Shown: positions 1 through 12,414, counted from the first letter of the stretch. The stretch: 64,000 bases of DNA from Meghimatium bilineatum (GCA_034231615.1 CM067306.1:39230248-39294247), one strand, 5' to 3'. Numbers and translations: made by a program. Notes: generated from the letters alone by a model not told the origin.

Positions 1-387
1 CAAAAATATACAACAGAATGAGATAGTTGGCATTGATAGATTGAAAATGAGACACTGTGACAAGGTCAAAGATATACGAGTACCCAGAGAGATGGAGGAA
101 GAGAGAGATTGTCCGACACTTAGCGTGTACGCTGTAACAGGTGTTGGCGGCTGTGTGACTCATCAAATGTTTACATCACTCAAGATATGCATGTACATAC
201 ACTCTTATGTGTATACGCAGCGTGTTGGACACATCATGTGTGTAGCTTTACAGCGGAAAGCAATGTCTTCCGTAGCATGGATTAACTACTAGTATAATAT
301 ATTGAAAACTGTTTCAGGAAACAACCGGACACTGTACATGCGCGACGACTGGAGTGACCAATGGCTAGATAAGACCTACCAACGGAA
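1..387. other. No recognisable feature
   Basis: AT-rich sequence with only short open frames that lack any domain motif. I see no repeat unit or gene here. Confidence 0.5.
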
Positions 388-1100
388 TTCTTCTGCGATC
401 AGTTTCCTATGCTCAGAAATCTATACAGGCAGGAGTGCCGCCTCCATGAAATCAGTCGTCAGCAGAAGGTTCTCAAAGTTATCCACAGCTTCACTTCCAT
501 ATTTATTTCCTGTGGTCAGATTTTAGTCCTCAAGTTGACAAAGAGTGAACACGTTTGCAGAATGTGCTCTGGAGTCCTGGAGTCTGTTTTGACATGTACA
601 TTGGTCAATTTTAACAAACGTCATTCTGTGGAGATAATGTTTGCAGTGTACAGTGTTCTGTGCCGAGCCTAAAAATGTTCATTTGATGTGATATGTGCAG
701 CTTTAAGATGAAATCTTGTGGAATGTTGCTGTCTGTTCTCATTCTCCATGTATTTTCTTTTTATGAGAGTTTGCTTCAGTCAATGGCAGTATGCGATGGA
801 ATTTTTCCTTTTTTATCCTCCTGCTTTTGCCAGTCTGTCAGCTGCATCAATTTCTACAATTCTGCAGTGATCCACTGCAGCACTACTTTGTTGTTAGCGG
901 GCAGTTGATCTTAAAGATCTACGGTTGTTTTTTATAGAAATTTAGTTTCATTTTGGATGGTCTGGAGGACTGGCTTACAGTCACACAATAAGACTATGCT
1001 TGCTCCTTTTGAGCCTCTGTTCCTCTAGTGTCCTTGATGCTTCTAAGATTTCTTGTAACTCTTGTCTTGTAGTTTGTTGATAATTTGCAAGTTTCACAGC
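388..1100 (-). mobile_element. Decayed 3' end of an I-clade-like LINE
   Basis: Read on the minus strand, this matches the 3' part of the longer LINE at 4.37-8.85 kb nearly base for base in blocks: the tail, the Cys/His knuckle segment and the end of RNase H. The left end has the same ATTCTTCTGCGATCAG junction as the longer copy. Many substitutions and frame breaks show that it is an old, 5'-truncated copy. The match fades near 1,100. It encodes nothing usable. Confidence 0.75.
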
Positions 1101-2060
1101 CTGGAGGTTCAGGGTTTAACATCCTAATAAGGACTGGAATTTTTTTCTGGCGGATGGTAAATTAAAAAAATAACAGTCCTGAAAATGGCGTAGCGGCAGC
1201 AAGAGCATGCGACCTTTATCACACAAGTCACATGCAACGGTCATGCAATGCCTTAATGGAACGAATGTAGCTTTGGCAGTTATTTGTTGAGTTACTTTGT
1301 GTACACTTTGTATCGACAGCTAGAGAAATAAAACCACAGAAAAGTCAAATGCGTCGCTTCAGAAGTATGACTCCCAACTTATCCTGTAGATCTTATAATG
1401 TCGATGGTCACGCTTACACTTTATGTTTTCTTAGCTTTCGGCCTGAAACATCCGTCTTCAAAATGTCATTTTTAGTCACTTTGTCAGTCTATGAGATTGG
1501 GTGTTTGCTTTGTTCTCTAGGATTTACGGGGAATCAAGTTCTTGTTTTGTTTATGCAATGTGGAGTATTTTGTTCAGTGTGGCACTTTATTCCCTTAGGT
1601 CTGACTCTGGCGGCGAGGTACGGAGCTCGTCTGTGACCCCAAAATACCAGGATCGAATCCTGCTGCAGGAAATTGTGCACCTGGAATATGCTGTCCATAA
1701 AGCAATGACAATATAATAAATATAAATAATATCAAGAAAATCACCAGACCATGCTAGAATTCTGATAAAGACTTTTATTACCTTGTGCTCAAGATGTCGC
1801 GATCAAATCCTGGGCCGTAGCATCTAATTTGCACGCATTTTTTCGGAGATCAATGGAATTAACGCTTGAAGCTACGGACTTACGTGTTATGTGTGGTACT
1901 CTTGGCAGGCTGCTTGCAGCTTCGTTGAGAGGGGATATGTACATGAGTACATATGGGAAACCCTAGTATAAGATCAGACCTCTAACACTGTCACGTATTT
2001 AATATTTATTTAACAACACCACCCGTATGTTGCAAGTATAAAATGTATTTAGTCTAAATA
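1101..2060. other. Mostly unclassified, one SINE-like piece inside
   Basis: Apart from the tRNA-like segment at about 1.60-1.74 kb I see only AT-rich sequence. Short open frames on the plus strand (1,349-1,636 and 1,501-1,716) have no motif I recognise. Confidence 0.4.
1598..1740 (+). mobile_element. tRNA-like SINE fragment
   Basis: A stretch ending in GATCGAATCCTGC resembles a pol III B box (GGTTCGANTCC), with tRNA-like sequence upstream. The downstream part (ATGCTGTCCATAAAGCAATGACAA) lines up with the SINE at 15.65 kb, which reads ATCCGGGCCGTTCAAAAAGC then AATGGCAAA. The A box is weak. I read it as a decayed tRNA-derived SINE, not a tRNA gene. Confidence 0.45.
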
Positions 2061-2069
2061 TATAACGGC

Positions 2070-2195
2070 GCGGTTATATAGCAAATTAGACACCTACATG
2101 TCAAGTTAATAAGACACTGTTACGTGCCAAGTTACAGACACTGTTATATAGCAAGTTAGAAACTATTACATGCCAAGTTACAGACACTGTTACAC
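2070..2195. repeat. About 30-bp imperfect tandem repeat
   Basis: Four imperfect units built on CAAGTTA plus AGACACTGTTA. The units differ by several bases each. Confidence 0.6.
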
Positions 2196-2405
2196 GTTAA
2201 AAATATCTTTGAAAACGACAAAGGTTTTGTGGTGTAATTGGCTGCCCGTCCAATAAAGGATAAAAATGGCCCAGAAGCCATGCTGAAGTTGGATGCGTCT
2301 ACTCACATGCGAAGATATCACACATAAGTTGCAAACTATGACACAACTCACTTCTTTATTCCGACTACATCCTATCGATCTGCATGATATTAAGAATGAA
2401 GATTT

Positions 2406-2572
2406 TCTACACAAGAAGACTTGAATACTAGTCAGATGCAATGATGTGCCACATAGAAGACTTTAATACTAGTCAGATGCAATGATTTGCTACACAGAAG
2501 ATTTTAATACTAGTCAGATGCAATGATTTGCTACACAGGAAGACTTTAATACTAGTCAGATGCAATGACTTG
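2406..2572. repeat. About 41-bp tandem repeat, four units
   Basis: Four units share ACTAGTCAGATGCAATGA with GAAGACTTTAAT before it. The units are close to identical, so the array is fairly recent. Confidence 0.8.
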
Positions 2573-2575
2573 AGG

Positions 2576-2989
2576 ACTAAAGTAAAGTGCTAAGACGAGG
2601 TCTATATTTCATAGCTAATTAGAAGAGATTAACAGTAGACTCAACCATGCAAACCTGATTGTTATTATGATAATAGAAAATATTATTGGCTAGAATGATA
2701 CTGCAGAATAAATATGTTTATTTGATGAAAACAGCAATCGATATTCGCACAATAAGAACGTTGAGCACGCCATCGCGAGAGAAGCAGGGTGTAATCGATA
2801 ACAATGAAATATAGCGTTAACATCGCATATCTATTAATAGATCAAACATAAACATTTGAGATGCAAAATGAATAACACAAACAAAACAATTGTCAGAGAA
2901 CAGAAATTACACACGTAAATGGAGAAAATATATATTGATAACAAGAAGTGACATTCGTATAAAATACATTTGGCAAGACAACATCAGTA
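2576..2989. other. No recognisable feature
   Basis: AT-rich sequence, no repeat unit or coding motif seen. Confidence 0.45.
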
Positions 2990-3262
2990 AAGTTAACTCT
3001 TATCCCGGACACGCGGAAGTGGAGGTGAACGAACGATCCGACAAATTAGCTAGACTCACCACCATAACAGATGATCAGCATATGTACCGATCAGACATAC
3101 TCATTGCTCTTCGTGAATCCGCACGATCAGAGAATTTTAAGATGCATGAGCATGTGTCAGAAACGAGAATGCGCGAGTTGGAAGTGAGGACAGGCGTGGC
3201 CCGTAGAGAGACCAGCGATTTCAAGAGAACTGAACCGGAACTACCAGCAGCTATACCCTGAG
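2990..3262 (+). pseudogene. RNase H C-terminal fragment of a retroelement
   Basis: The open frame ending at 3,261 contains YPGHAEVEVNERSDKLA. This fits the last RNase H motif of LINE polyproteins (W-x-PGH...GN-x-x-AD-x-LA), with the final Asp kept. The sequence after it (DILIALRESAR) is the kind of linker that follows RNase H in invertebrate retroelements. Upstream catalytic motifs are absent, so only the end of the domain survives. I infer a LINE remnant rather than a host RNase H because of the context and the lack of the rest of the protein. Confidence 0.6.
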
Positions 3263-3846
3263 AAATGTACTGAAGCGGAGATCTGAGCACTTACAAACAT
3301 GTCTGGTGTGCAAATCAATATATTAAAACCTAATACATAGTAAGGCTACTTACACCTCAGAGCAAGCATATTCCAAGTAGCAGTGTATGATTGAGAAACA
3401 TGGACATTTAATAAAGTTGTGTCACACAGAATTTCTACCTTCAAAGTGAGATGATACATAAGGATGACGAGAATATCACGGACAGTGGGGAAAATATTAC
3501 AACGTGATAACTTTACATGTGGAAGAGGGTTAACTCTTAACTCTCTAACGGTTGTTGTTCTTTTTACCCATATACAGTATTTATATAACAAATACAGTAT
3601 TTTAAAAAAATGTAATGGAAGTATTGACTGGTAACAACAGATAAAGGACCGTCAAAGATGACGATGGGCATGTTACTGTCTATAAACAAGTTTTTTGCAG
3701 AATGTCAATTCAAGAAGTATCATAATTCTTCCGGACATCTATTCAGTAAATTACGTACATTCTGAAAATAATATTTCACACATGACTAATACGATGAAAC
3801 ATGCATATAGATTAGAGCTTAGAAAATCGATCAATAACAGACGAAT

Positions 3847-3877
<31 letters not shown>

Positions 3878-3959
3878 GCATACATGCATATGTATACATA
3901 TACATACGTAACGTTAATCCAAAGCATTTATTACTGTCGTAGAAGTGTGAGATATTAGC
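3263..3959. other. Unclassified, with an (AT)n microsatellite
   Basis: A TA dinucleotide run lies near 3,848-3,873. The remainder is AT-rich with no motif seen. Confidence 0.5.
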
Positions 3960-4170
3960 GATCTAACATTTCAGTGGCGTTGCTATATGAGGGCGGTAGC
4001 CATCTCCTCTCCCTCTCCCTTTCCGGATTGATCCAGTAACCAATTAAGCTGGGGTCGACCAGGGAACCGTTGCGGTCTTTAAAAAAAAATGTCTGCCTCA
4101 ACTAGGGAATGAACATAGCTTCCTATGCAAAGCCAGTGCGCTAACCATGAGCTAAGCAGCGCATTAACGA
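3960..4170 (-). mobile_element. tRNA-derived SINE, family T
   Basis: On the minus strand the head reads TTAGCTCATGGTTAGCGC, close to a tRNA A box. About 30 bases on comes TTCATTCCC in B-box position. The body (AGTTGAGGC, an A/T run, CAACGG, GGTCGACC, TTAAT, AATCCGGAAAG) is shared with copies at 48.49 and 53.58 kb, all in the same order. This is the usual build of a tRNA-derived SINE. Confidence 0.75.
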
Positions 4171-4371
4171 AACCAGAACATATACATACATAAAATACAA
4201 ATATATAGGGTTTAAGTACTTTGTTTCTAAACCGAGGTGAATCTACAATGTTTACAAATATTATCATATGTTTTAAAGGAACCATCCCCTCCCTCCACCC
4301 CCCCCCCCCCCCCGCCATCCAACCAACCACCACACAAGCACACTATACTTTGAATAGATGCATAATACATT
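4171..4371. repeat. Spacer with a long poly-C tract
   Basis: A run of about 16 C lies at 4,298-4,313. Nothing else is seen. Confidence 0.5.
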
Positions 4372-7300
4372 CCCTTACTTCTTCTTCTTCTGCGATCAGT
4401 TTCCTATGCTCATAAGTCTATACAGGAAGGTGGGCCGCCTCCATGAATTCAGTCGTCAGCAGGAGGTCCTCACGGTTGCCCCACAGCTTCACCTTCAGAT
4501 CTGTCTCTTGGGGCCATATTTTGGTTCTCGCGTCATCAAAGAGTGGGCATGTCTGCAGAATATGTTATGGAGTCTGGGGACCCTTTTGACATGGGCATTG
4601 GTCAGTTTGGACAGCCTTATATTTGTGGAGATGTGCTTGTAGTCTGCAGTGTCCTGTGCGAAGTCTAAAAATTGTGGTTTGTTGTGACCTGTTTAGCTTT
4701 AGAATAGGGTCCTGTGGAAAGTTACTGCCTGTTCTCTGACTCCATGTATATTTGTATTTTCCTTTGATGGGGGTTTTGCTTCAGTCAGTGATATTCTGTG
4801 CTGGAATTGTTCCTTTTTTGCACCTGCTTTTGCCAGTCTGTCAGGTCCTTCATTTCCTGCTATTTCACAGTGTGCAGGGATCCACTGCAGCACAACTTTA
4901 TTGTTGGCAGATAGTTGATTTAGAAGTTCTACAGTTGTTTTTGTTAGGAGATCTTTAGGTTCCTTTTGGATGGTTTGTTGTACTGACATGCAGTCACACA
5001 AGAAGACTATGTTAGATCCTTTGAGCCTCCGTTCCTCTAGAGCCTTTGATGTTTCCAAGATTGCTTGTAGCTCTGCCCTGTAATTTGTTGATAATTTGCC
5101 AGTAGCGATTGAGAGTTCTAGTTTTGGGGTGTTTGGTATGAGTATTAGTATCCCAGCTCCTCCTTTCTTTACTGCACCCTCTGATGATCCACCTGTGAAG
5201 ACATGAATCCACTGTGAGGTAGGGTATTGGGTATCTAGTGATTAAGTGTTTTTGCCTTAAGGGCAGTAGGGGTTTCCATAGTGTTGCTCTCAATGCCTGG
5301 TATTGTAAGTTTTGCAGTATATATGGGTGAAGTGTTTGTGATGTTGCAATATGCTTCTAACTGTTCCCATTCATCCGGATTGTTGCTGGTTACTTCTTTA
5401 TTGGCTTTCATAAGTTTTTTTGATAGGTGATTGAAGCTTGGTCTTTTCAGTCTGTTTTTTGTTAGTTCTTTTGTTTTTTCATGCATAGGGTGATGTTTCA
5501 GACGTCTAAATTTTTCTGTCATTATTGTGATTTTCTCATCCGTGCGGTCTGTTAGGTTTTGTAATCCTGCTGTTGCTTCCATTGATGTTATAGGTGTGCT
5601 CCTTAGTCCTCCTGTTATGATTCGGAGACCTGCATTTTGAATTTTGTCCAGCTTCTAAACATTGGTATTTGCTGCTGTTGCATATGTGGTCAATCCATAT
5701 TCCAGAGTTGGACGAATGTGACCTACATAGACTTGTCTTATGGTTTTTATGTTGGCTCCCCAATCTGTCCCAGATAGTTTTTTCATTATTTGTAGTCTGC
5801 GTGTGGCTTTATTTTCTGTCTCTTCAATGTGTGATCCCCAAGTAAGTCTTTTGTCAAATTTTAGCCCCAGGTAGACTAGGGTGTTTTCTTTTGGGAGGGG
5901 GGTATTGTCTAGAGTGAGAGTATAATTTTCAGGCTTTGTGGAGAGGGTGAAAAGTGTAGTGACGGTCTTACTTTTGTTTATTTGAACACCCCAGGTTATT
6001 GCCCACTCTTCAACTTTGTTTATTGCCTCCTGCATTCTAAATTTTGCAACTCCAATGTATTCTGATTGGGTCCAGATAGCAAGATCGTCTGCATGGAGAG
6101 CTCTATGTACAAATGGTGTGAATAGTTTTGGCAGATCGTCTATAAAAACTATAAAGAGTGTGGGGGACAGAATTTCTCCATGTGGGACACCTTCTGTTAT
6201 GTTGACCATTTTACTTTTCATTCCCTGGAGTTTGACTCTTGCATGTCTGCCTCGTAGGAAGATTTTTATCCACTGAAACATTTTGCCTCTCATTCCTTTC
6301 TGGGCAAGTTTTAGCAATAGCCCCTCTTTCTTTGGCCTTTGTGGGGTCAAAGAAGGTGGCTAGGAGTTTTGATTTATTCTGGAAAGCATCTTCTATTTCC
6401 TGGGCAAGGTATGTTGTTTGGTCCTCAGTGCATCTGTGTTTTATGAAGCCTGATTGGCAGTTATCTAGAAGATTGTTTTCATCCAGGTAGTTTAAGTCTG
6501 TTATTCACCATTTTTTCCATGACCTTTCCTAAGCAACTAAGTAGACTGATAGGGCGGTAACTTGTTTTGTTGGTTTTTGGTTTTCCTTTCTTGGCAATTG
6601 GAATTATTTCTGCCTCTTTCCATTCTCCTGGGAAGATCCCTTGCACACATGATTCATTAAAAAGGTCTAGGATTTTGCTTCTACCCACAGGACCTAGGTG
6701 TTGGAGCATTTCATTTGTGATTCCATCGGGACAAGGGGCTTTCATCTTTTTTAGATTTTGAATTGCCATGTTAAGTTCTGATTTGTGAAAAGGTGAGGTC
6801 ATTGTGCCTGGGCATGGTTGATGTTTATTTACAAGGTTTTTTGTCTCTCATCTTACTTCGGCAGTTCTTGTTCTAGTTATCTTAATTTTGCTTTCTTCAG
6901 CATAGGAGTCTGCTAGAATATTTGCAGCTTGTGTGCCAGTGTAGGACTTCCCCTTGTCTTCTATGATGATACTACTTTGGGGGTTGTTTTCTTCATTGAG
7001 ACACTTGATAAGTTTCCACAATTTTGTTGAGTCTTTTTCCATGTTGAGTGTTGCTGTTTTTTTCTTTCCAGCTGGATCTAATGCTGTTTAGCATTACTCT
7101 CCTGAAAATTGCTTGCAGTCTATTGTGATCAATGATATTGGTTTCTGTTGGTCTAGTTTCCATCTTGGATCTTGCAGCAGAGGCTTCATCATGCATAGCC
7201 TGGAGTTTTTTGTTCCAGAAGGGTTTGTAGTTTTGTCTTCTTCCTCTAGGTATACTGTTGTTGGCAGCTTCCAGGATTATTCATGTTATTAATTTTGCAT

Positions 7301-8850
7301 CTTTTCGTATATGTCTTGCTGTAAGATGTGTTAGTAGTTTTTCCTCTGTAAGGCGTTGGTAAGTGTCCCAGTTAACCTTTTTGTAGTTCCAGCTAGCGAT
7401 TTTGTGTTGTTGCTTTTCTGTCTTGTGGTTCCCTTTTATTGTTAATATTACGGGCTTGTGGTCACTCCCACCAAGCTGTTGTGCCACTATTCTTTCTGTC
7501 ACACATTGGATGTCCTCTGTTGCAATGGCAAGATCTGGAGTGCTCTGAGATTTCCATCGTCTGGAGTAAAAGGTTGGCTCTGATAGATGTTCATTTATAA
7601 AGATTAGCCTATTTTCTATCATCCAGTCATCTATTTCTACTCCTCTCAAGTCCATAGTTGGGTAACCCCAGCTTGGGGAATGACTGTTGAAATCTCCAAC
7701 TATAATATGATTTGATGATGTGAGAGGTGTAATTTTTTGTTGTTTGGGCAGTAGAAATTTGTGATAATCAGTGGTTCTGGGGTTGTGTGTAATTTGATGG
7801 TGAGATGTTCTGAGTCCTCTGGGTTAAGTGCGATTTCTGTAGTAGGTATGTTATTTCGTACCATTGTGATGATCCCTCCTTTGTGGCCTAATCTATCTAA
7901 TCTGAAGCATTCAAAGCCTCTGTTGGAGAATCTGTTGCTGTCATTAAGATGTGTCTCCTGAATGCACAAGACATCAATCTTTTCCTTTTGGCAGAAATTC
8001 TGCAGTTCTAGTTTCTTCTTAGCCACACCCTCACTGTTCTACTGCATAATTTTGATTGTGTTTTTGTTGTCATGATTGGTTTGGCTGGTTGCTCTACTCT
8101 GTTTAATCCCGGGTCCCCGATACACATAGTCATCATCAGTAGCTTTTGGTGGACCCATTCGAGGCTCGGGGTCCGGAGCTCCTCCTGCCTGGCGATGAAC
8201 CACAGGGGAAGCCCCATTTCGTGTAACGAATCAGAGCATAGTCATTAACTGTATAATACGTACATGTTTCATTTCCATTGCTGGATACCCACGCCTGTTC
8301 AGGCTGACATGTTCCGTCTTCGGTGAGGGAAGTTATGGAGTCTTCCTATCCATGTTCTTGGACATCCTAGCACTGCCCGCAAGACATCGTATGTTTGTGG
8401 AGTGGCCTTCTCCTATTTTACTGTCAGGGTTGTCTCCCATAAACTTTCCATCTCCCGATGGTGACTGCAAGGCAGCAATTTTGGGGGGAAAAACAAAATA
8501 AAAAAGGGAAGAAAAAAAATCCCCTTTCCCCAACGCGCTCCAGGCATGGAGTTGATAACTCCACGCCAGCAGCGTGAGCTTATAGCGGCTCATACTCGCT
8601 TGAAGCTGCCCGTCACTGGACACATGGGGTATTTCAGTGGGGATATCAGCACCGACTGATATCCCGCCCCGTCCTGGTAGGCAACAGCACCGGTTTGGTC
8701 CGCGGCTGCTTAATTGCAGCAAACACTCCATATATGGACATTTATGGAGTGCCCTCCACCATCTGTGGACGCGCCTGGTAGGGGTCGGTAGCCCCCCCCC
8801 CAGGCATTCCCTTACTGAAGTATGCCGAAAACTCAAACTAGTTATAATGT
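4372..8850 (-). mobile_element. Near-complete I-clade-like LINE
   Basis: This non-LTR retrotransposon lies on the minus strand, with its 3' end at about 4,372 and a (GAA)n tail seen as CTTCTTCTTCTTCTGCG on the plus strand. Its domain order is apurinic-type endonuclease, reverse transcriptase, RNase H and a Cys/His knuckle, which is the I-clade layout. The 8.22-8.85 kb part has no clear ORF1; its less AT-rich sequence fits a 5' leader, an inference. A shorter copy lies at 388-1,100. The number of frame breaks shows it is inactive. Confidence 0.8.
4385..8158 (-). pseudogene. LINE ORF2 (endonuclease, RT, RNase H), broken
   Basis: The ATG at 8,158 opens a frame starting MGPPKATDDDY; a stop replaces the Trp expected in KIMQWNSEG. 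Endonuclease: IQETHL at about 7.96 kb, VGDFNSHSPSWGY at 7.69 kb, PDLAIA, and GSDHKPVIL at 7.45 kb. Reverse transcriptase: PDGITNEML at 6.73 kb, SYRPISLLSCLGK at 6.55 kb, GVPHGEILSPTLF at 6.18 kb (expected PQGGILSP), HADDLAIW at 6.08 kb with both Asp kept, and VYLGLKFD at 5.87 kb. RNase H: FTGGSSE at 5.19 kb (first catalytic Asp changed to Gly), ELQAILE, LCDCMSV, and NEGPDRLAKAG at 4.84 kb. After a frameshift comes a CPC...H...C knuckle. Several frameshifts separate these blocks, so no full protein can be made. Confidence 0.85.
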
Positions 8851-8855
8851 GAAAT

Positions 8856-8990
8856 AGATTCGTTTTTCTTCTTCTTCAACGTTCATTCTCAAACTCCCGC
8901 TGGATCTACTTTATAGCAGTACCAAGGTCCTACTAGATTTCCAGCAGGAGGTAGTCCAGAGAATGGAAATGCGTAGACCAGTTCAAATTA
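8856..8990 (-). repeat. Diverged repeat related to family S
   Basis: TTCTTCTTCTTC followed by CATTCTCAAACTCCCGCTGGATC resembles the family S head, but the rest differs (CCTACTAGATTTCCAGCAGG). It matches the copy at 38.96 kb better, so the two form a sister family. Confidence 0.55.
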
Positions 8991-9590
8991 CTAGTTCTAA
9001 GGTGAAACTAGATATTTTATTCTGTTTGACAATAATTCACAATTAATTGTTCGGTATAAATTGTATGGCTTGTGACAGCTTGGCGTCACTAAATCTGATT
9101 GTTTGTTATAAATTTTATGGCTTGTGGCCAGTTTGGCGTCACTAAACCCTATATGCTACTTACGGTGCAGTATTTACAATGGTCTTGTCAGCTCAAAGTT
9201 TTTGAAGGGCTAAAATTAGAACTAATTGAATATTGCATGTTTTAAGTTATAGTTAGTATTTGCTTTTTCAAGGACATGTAGATTTTTCTTTAAATTATTA
9301 TTACAAACGTTTGAGCAGAACTGAAATTACAAGAAAACTACAGAAAAATCAAGTGTGTAGATACGAACAATATGGCTGATGATGAGCTGAGTTCTTATGT
9401 AATTCGTACTGCATTGATGATGGATCCTAATCAAGATTTCAGTCGCTGTAATCCGTTCTTATTGTGTAACTGTATACATAATACACATGGAGGCGCATAC
9501 TACATCCTCGGCTTTAATGGGGTTCAGAATCAAATCGGGAGATGGCGTTTACAAATTATAAATCCTTGTTGATTGACGTCCATTCAGTGA
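8991..9590. other. Unclassified, with a 52-bp duplication
   Basis: At 9,045-9,150 a segment of about 52 bp is repeated twice (GGCTTGTG then TTGGCGTCACTAAA). A plus-strand open frame at 9,372-9,572 begins MADDELSSYVIRTALMMD. I do not recognise it and it is probably not a gene. Confidence 0.45.
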
Positions 9591-9593
9591 AAA

Positions 9594-10000
9594 GAATCTC
9601 AGGGTCGACCTTTATTTCGGTTATCAAGATGTGTACAAACATGATGATATAATGCATGATACAGGCATTTGATACGGAATCGTGGGGACATGATGAAATG
9701 GGTCGTGTTGCATGGAGGGAAAAGATCAGGAATGGTATAGGCATTATATTCAAAGGAGACAGTGATAGCAGTTAGTTCACGGGCTGCACATCTAAGAAGA
9801 CAAACAACAGCACAAGATGGTACAAGTGTGTCTGTGATTCCTTGTACACACTGTGGAAGACTCTGTGTGGCTCAGACTGGTCTTGTAAGTCACATCCATC
9901 ATCGCCATGGATCGTATTATATTTCTTATAGCACAACAATAATACTATCTTCTGGAAATACGGAAAGATACCTACTACCTGATCATCTCAAACAAAAACA
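9594..10000 (+). pseudogene. LINE ORF2 C-terminus with C2H2 finger, family C
   Basis: The plus strand encodes CTHCGRLCVAQTGLVSHIHH followed by RH, a CX2CX12HX4H zinc finger, at about 9,842-9,910. C-terminal fingers of this form (C-x2-C...RIGLxSH) close several invertebrate LINE polyproteins. The preceding 200 bases carry the linker expected in that place but broken into frames. A more decayed copy is at 14.99 kb. Confidence 0.65.
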
Positions 10001-10105
10001 AACAAATTAATCAGCAACCCAGAACTTTGATGACATAATTGCTTTAAGCCTCGTTATCAGCTAGAGATAAATGGAATGAGATATCACAGTATATTAGTAC
10101 GAAAG

Positions 10106-10672
10106 CAGAGTATCTCAACCCGTTGGTTGTGACCCCAAATCGTAAAGACTTTTATGTGAAGTAGTCGGATTAAACAGTAAACTAGAAACAAAATTTGGTT
10201 TTAAACTAATTATTTTTAATTGGTGTCTGAGTTTTATATTTTGTTTTTTAAGTGGACACACTGAAACGACTCATGAGCACATACATCAACGAAAACTCAA
10301 CCACGAATTTTGAATCTTATTAACGAGATACAATTTTAATCATAGAATAACATTAAATATGTCGTAAGTTAAATTAGTCTTTCTATGTGGCAGAATGGTG
10401 CAGGAAGCGACTCGTACGGTTAAAGTATCAGTTTCGAACCCTGCCAAAACAGCTATGCATGATGATCGTTCAAAAATCAACGGCAACCAACAAAACGTAT
10501 TTATGTCGTCTAGAAAAAGACAAGTTAGTTATAGTAAATGTTATACTAAAAAATATTTGTTCGATTTTTTTTTTTAAATTTATTTAAGAAACATATTTTT
10601 TTACATGTATAGGAGTCACTGATGACTGCTTCTATAACATGGGGTCCGGATTGAAAAAAGATTGAAAACCTG
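10106..10672. mobile_element. Candidate hAT-type MITE
   Basis: The left end reads TCTCAACCCGTTGG then TTGTGACCCCAAAT. The right end reads GGGGTCCGGATTG then AAAAAAGATTGAAAACCTG. These are imperfect inverted ends of the CAG...GTTGAGAACC type known from hAT elements. I could not see an intact 8-bp target duplication, because a minisatellite starts at the right end. The internal sequence is AT-rich and non-coding. Confidence 0.45.
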
Positions 10673-10915
10673 CGTACTAATGCCATCAGAGATTGGAAAC
10701 CTGCGTCCTAATGCCATCAGAGATTGGGAACATGCGTACTAATGCCATCAGAGATTGGAAACATGCGTACTAATGCCATCAGAGATTGGAAACATGCGTA
10801 CTAATGCCATCAGAGATTGGGAACATGCGTACTAATGCCATCAGAGATTGGAAACCTGCGTACTATATATACTAATACCATCAGAGATTGGGAACCTGCG
10901 TACTAAAGTCATCAG
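10660..10915. repeat. 31-bp minisatellite, about eight units
   Basis: Units contain CATCAGAGATTGG, then RAACMTGCGTACTAATGC. One unit has a short TATATACTA insertion. The core GATTGRAAACCTGCGTACTA also forms the right end of the preceding hAT-like element, so the array probably grew from that end. Confidence 0.9.
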
Positions 10916-11337
10916 TACAGATAACTGACAAAAACCAATAATCAAACGCTGTCTTATATTGTGATGTATAATATGTATTTTATATAACAGTGGGCTTTGA
11001 TTTGTAATTGATGTGTTCGTTCAATGACTAAATATGTGTGCCCATCAACTACAGTACTCCGCTGCTAACATAGACTGCAAAACCCCGTGTACCGTTAGGG
11101 ATGATACTATAACTAAATCAATCTCAGTGCTGCTGCTAAAACCAATTACATCGATACTGTTGATGTAACAATCAATTTCATCCTAATTGTTGATGTTAAA
11201 ATCAATTAAAACAAAACTTGCTGCTAATAAGAGCAACTATAACACGCCAAATGTTAACGCTATCTTCAATTCCATCACTCCCGCTACTGTTAAAATTAAG
11301 TACAGTAGAAATTCGATTATCGGAATTAACTAGGAAC

Positions 11338-11525
11338 TGATTCGGATAATCAAACATTTGGATCTAGCTCAGTAATGAAGCAAAACAATGTACATGCACA
11401 CAATCAAATATTTGGATCTAGCTCAGTAATGAAGCAAAACAATGTACATGCATACAATCAAACATTTGGATCTAGCTCAGTAATGAAGCAAAACAATGTA
11501 CATGCATACAATCAAACATTGAAAT
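11338..11525. repeat. About 54-bp tandem repeat, three to four units
   Basis: Units share TTTGGATCTAGCTCAGTAAT and AAGCAAAACAATGTACATGC. The copies are nearly identical. Confidence 0.85.
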
Positions 11526-11749
11526 GAACGGGATTTTATTAATAAAAGTACAGAAATATGTAAGAAACTAGGAATTGCAGATAAACTACGTAGTAACGGC
11601 ACGTACGCACTACCCCATAACCTCTCTACAGCGTCCGCTAACGCTCTAGCTCTAAATTTATTTCACCCAAATTTTATTCAGATAACTGGGGATTCGGTTA
11701 ATTATATTTCGGAAAATCGGATTTCTACTATACTACATTTCAACTGTTG

Positions 11750-12300
11750 TTGCTAGCTTCGCTATGATCAACTCTCGCCTGCTGCTGCTACAATCAATAA
11801 CAACACTTCAACAGTTAGTACTATATTAAATGTCATCACTATCATTAATTACAACATCGATTGCTGCTATGAACATCAATAACAACACTTCACATGATGC
11901 CTCTAAAATAAATAGCAAAACTTCAACTGCAGCTGCTGAAATCAATAACAAAACATCAACTGCCCCTGCTAAAATTAACTGCAACTATTAATTTAAAATC
12001 ATCAGCTACTGTATCTTTGGCTTCTAACAATCATTACAGGATAACTGATGCCATTATCAACTACCACAACTACAACATACCGCTACTAATTAGAATATCA
12101 ACTACCACAACTACAACATCATCTACCACAACAACATTATCAACTACTACAACTACATTATCAACTACCACAACTACATTATCAACTACCAACCACAACA
12201 TCAACAACCAACTATAAGAACTTCAGGAGCCAGTTACAACAACTACAGGAACCAACTAACACATCAACATCAACTACCACCATCACAAGCTACTTCTAAA
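11750..12300. repeat. ACA/ACT-rich simple and cryptic repeats
   Basis: Loose repeats of ATCAATAACAACACTTCA-like and ATCAACTACCACAACTAC-like units. They create a Thr-rich open frame (12,017-12,217) that I regard as chance. Confidence 0.7.
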
Positions 12301-12414
12301 ATATTTCAAGCTACTATTAAACCATCTAAATCTGCCATACACAAAATTGTACTGATTGTAGATCAGAAACTTTGGAGTATCATTGTTAGACATGGGTTTT
12401 TATCTACACTTAAT

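Noticed and set aside
8333..8836. 167-codon minus-strand frame as a host gene
   Set aside because: It lies where the 5' leader of the LINE would be, has no domain, and is Cys/Pro-rich from the locally GC-richer sequence.
12017..12217. Thr-rich protein
   Set aside because: Translation of ACA/ACT simple repeats.
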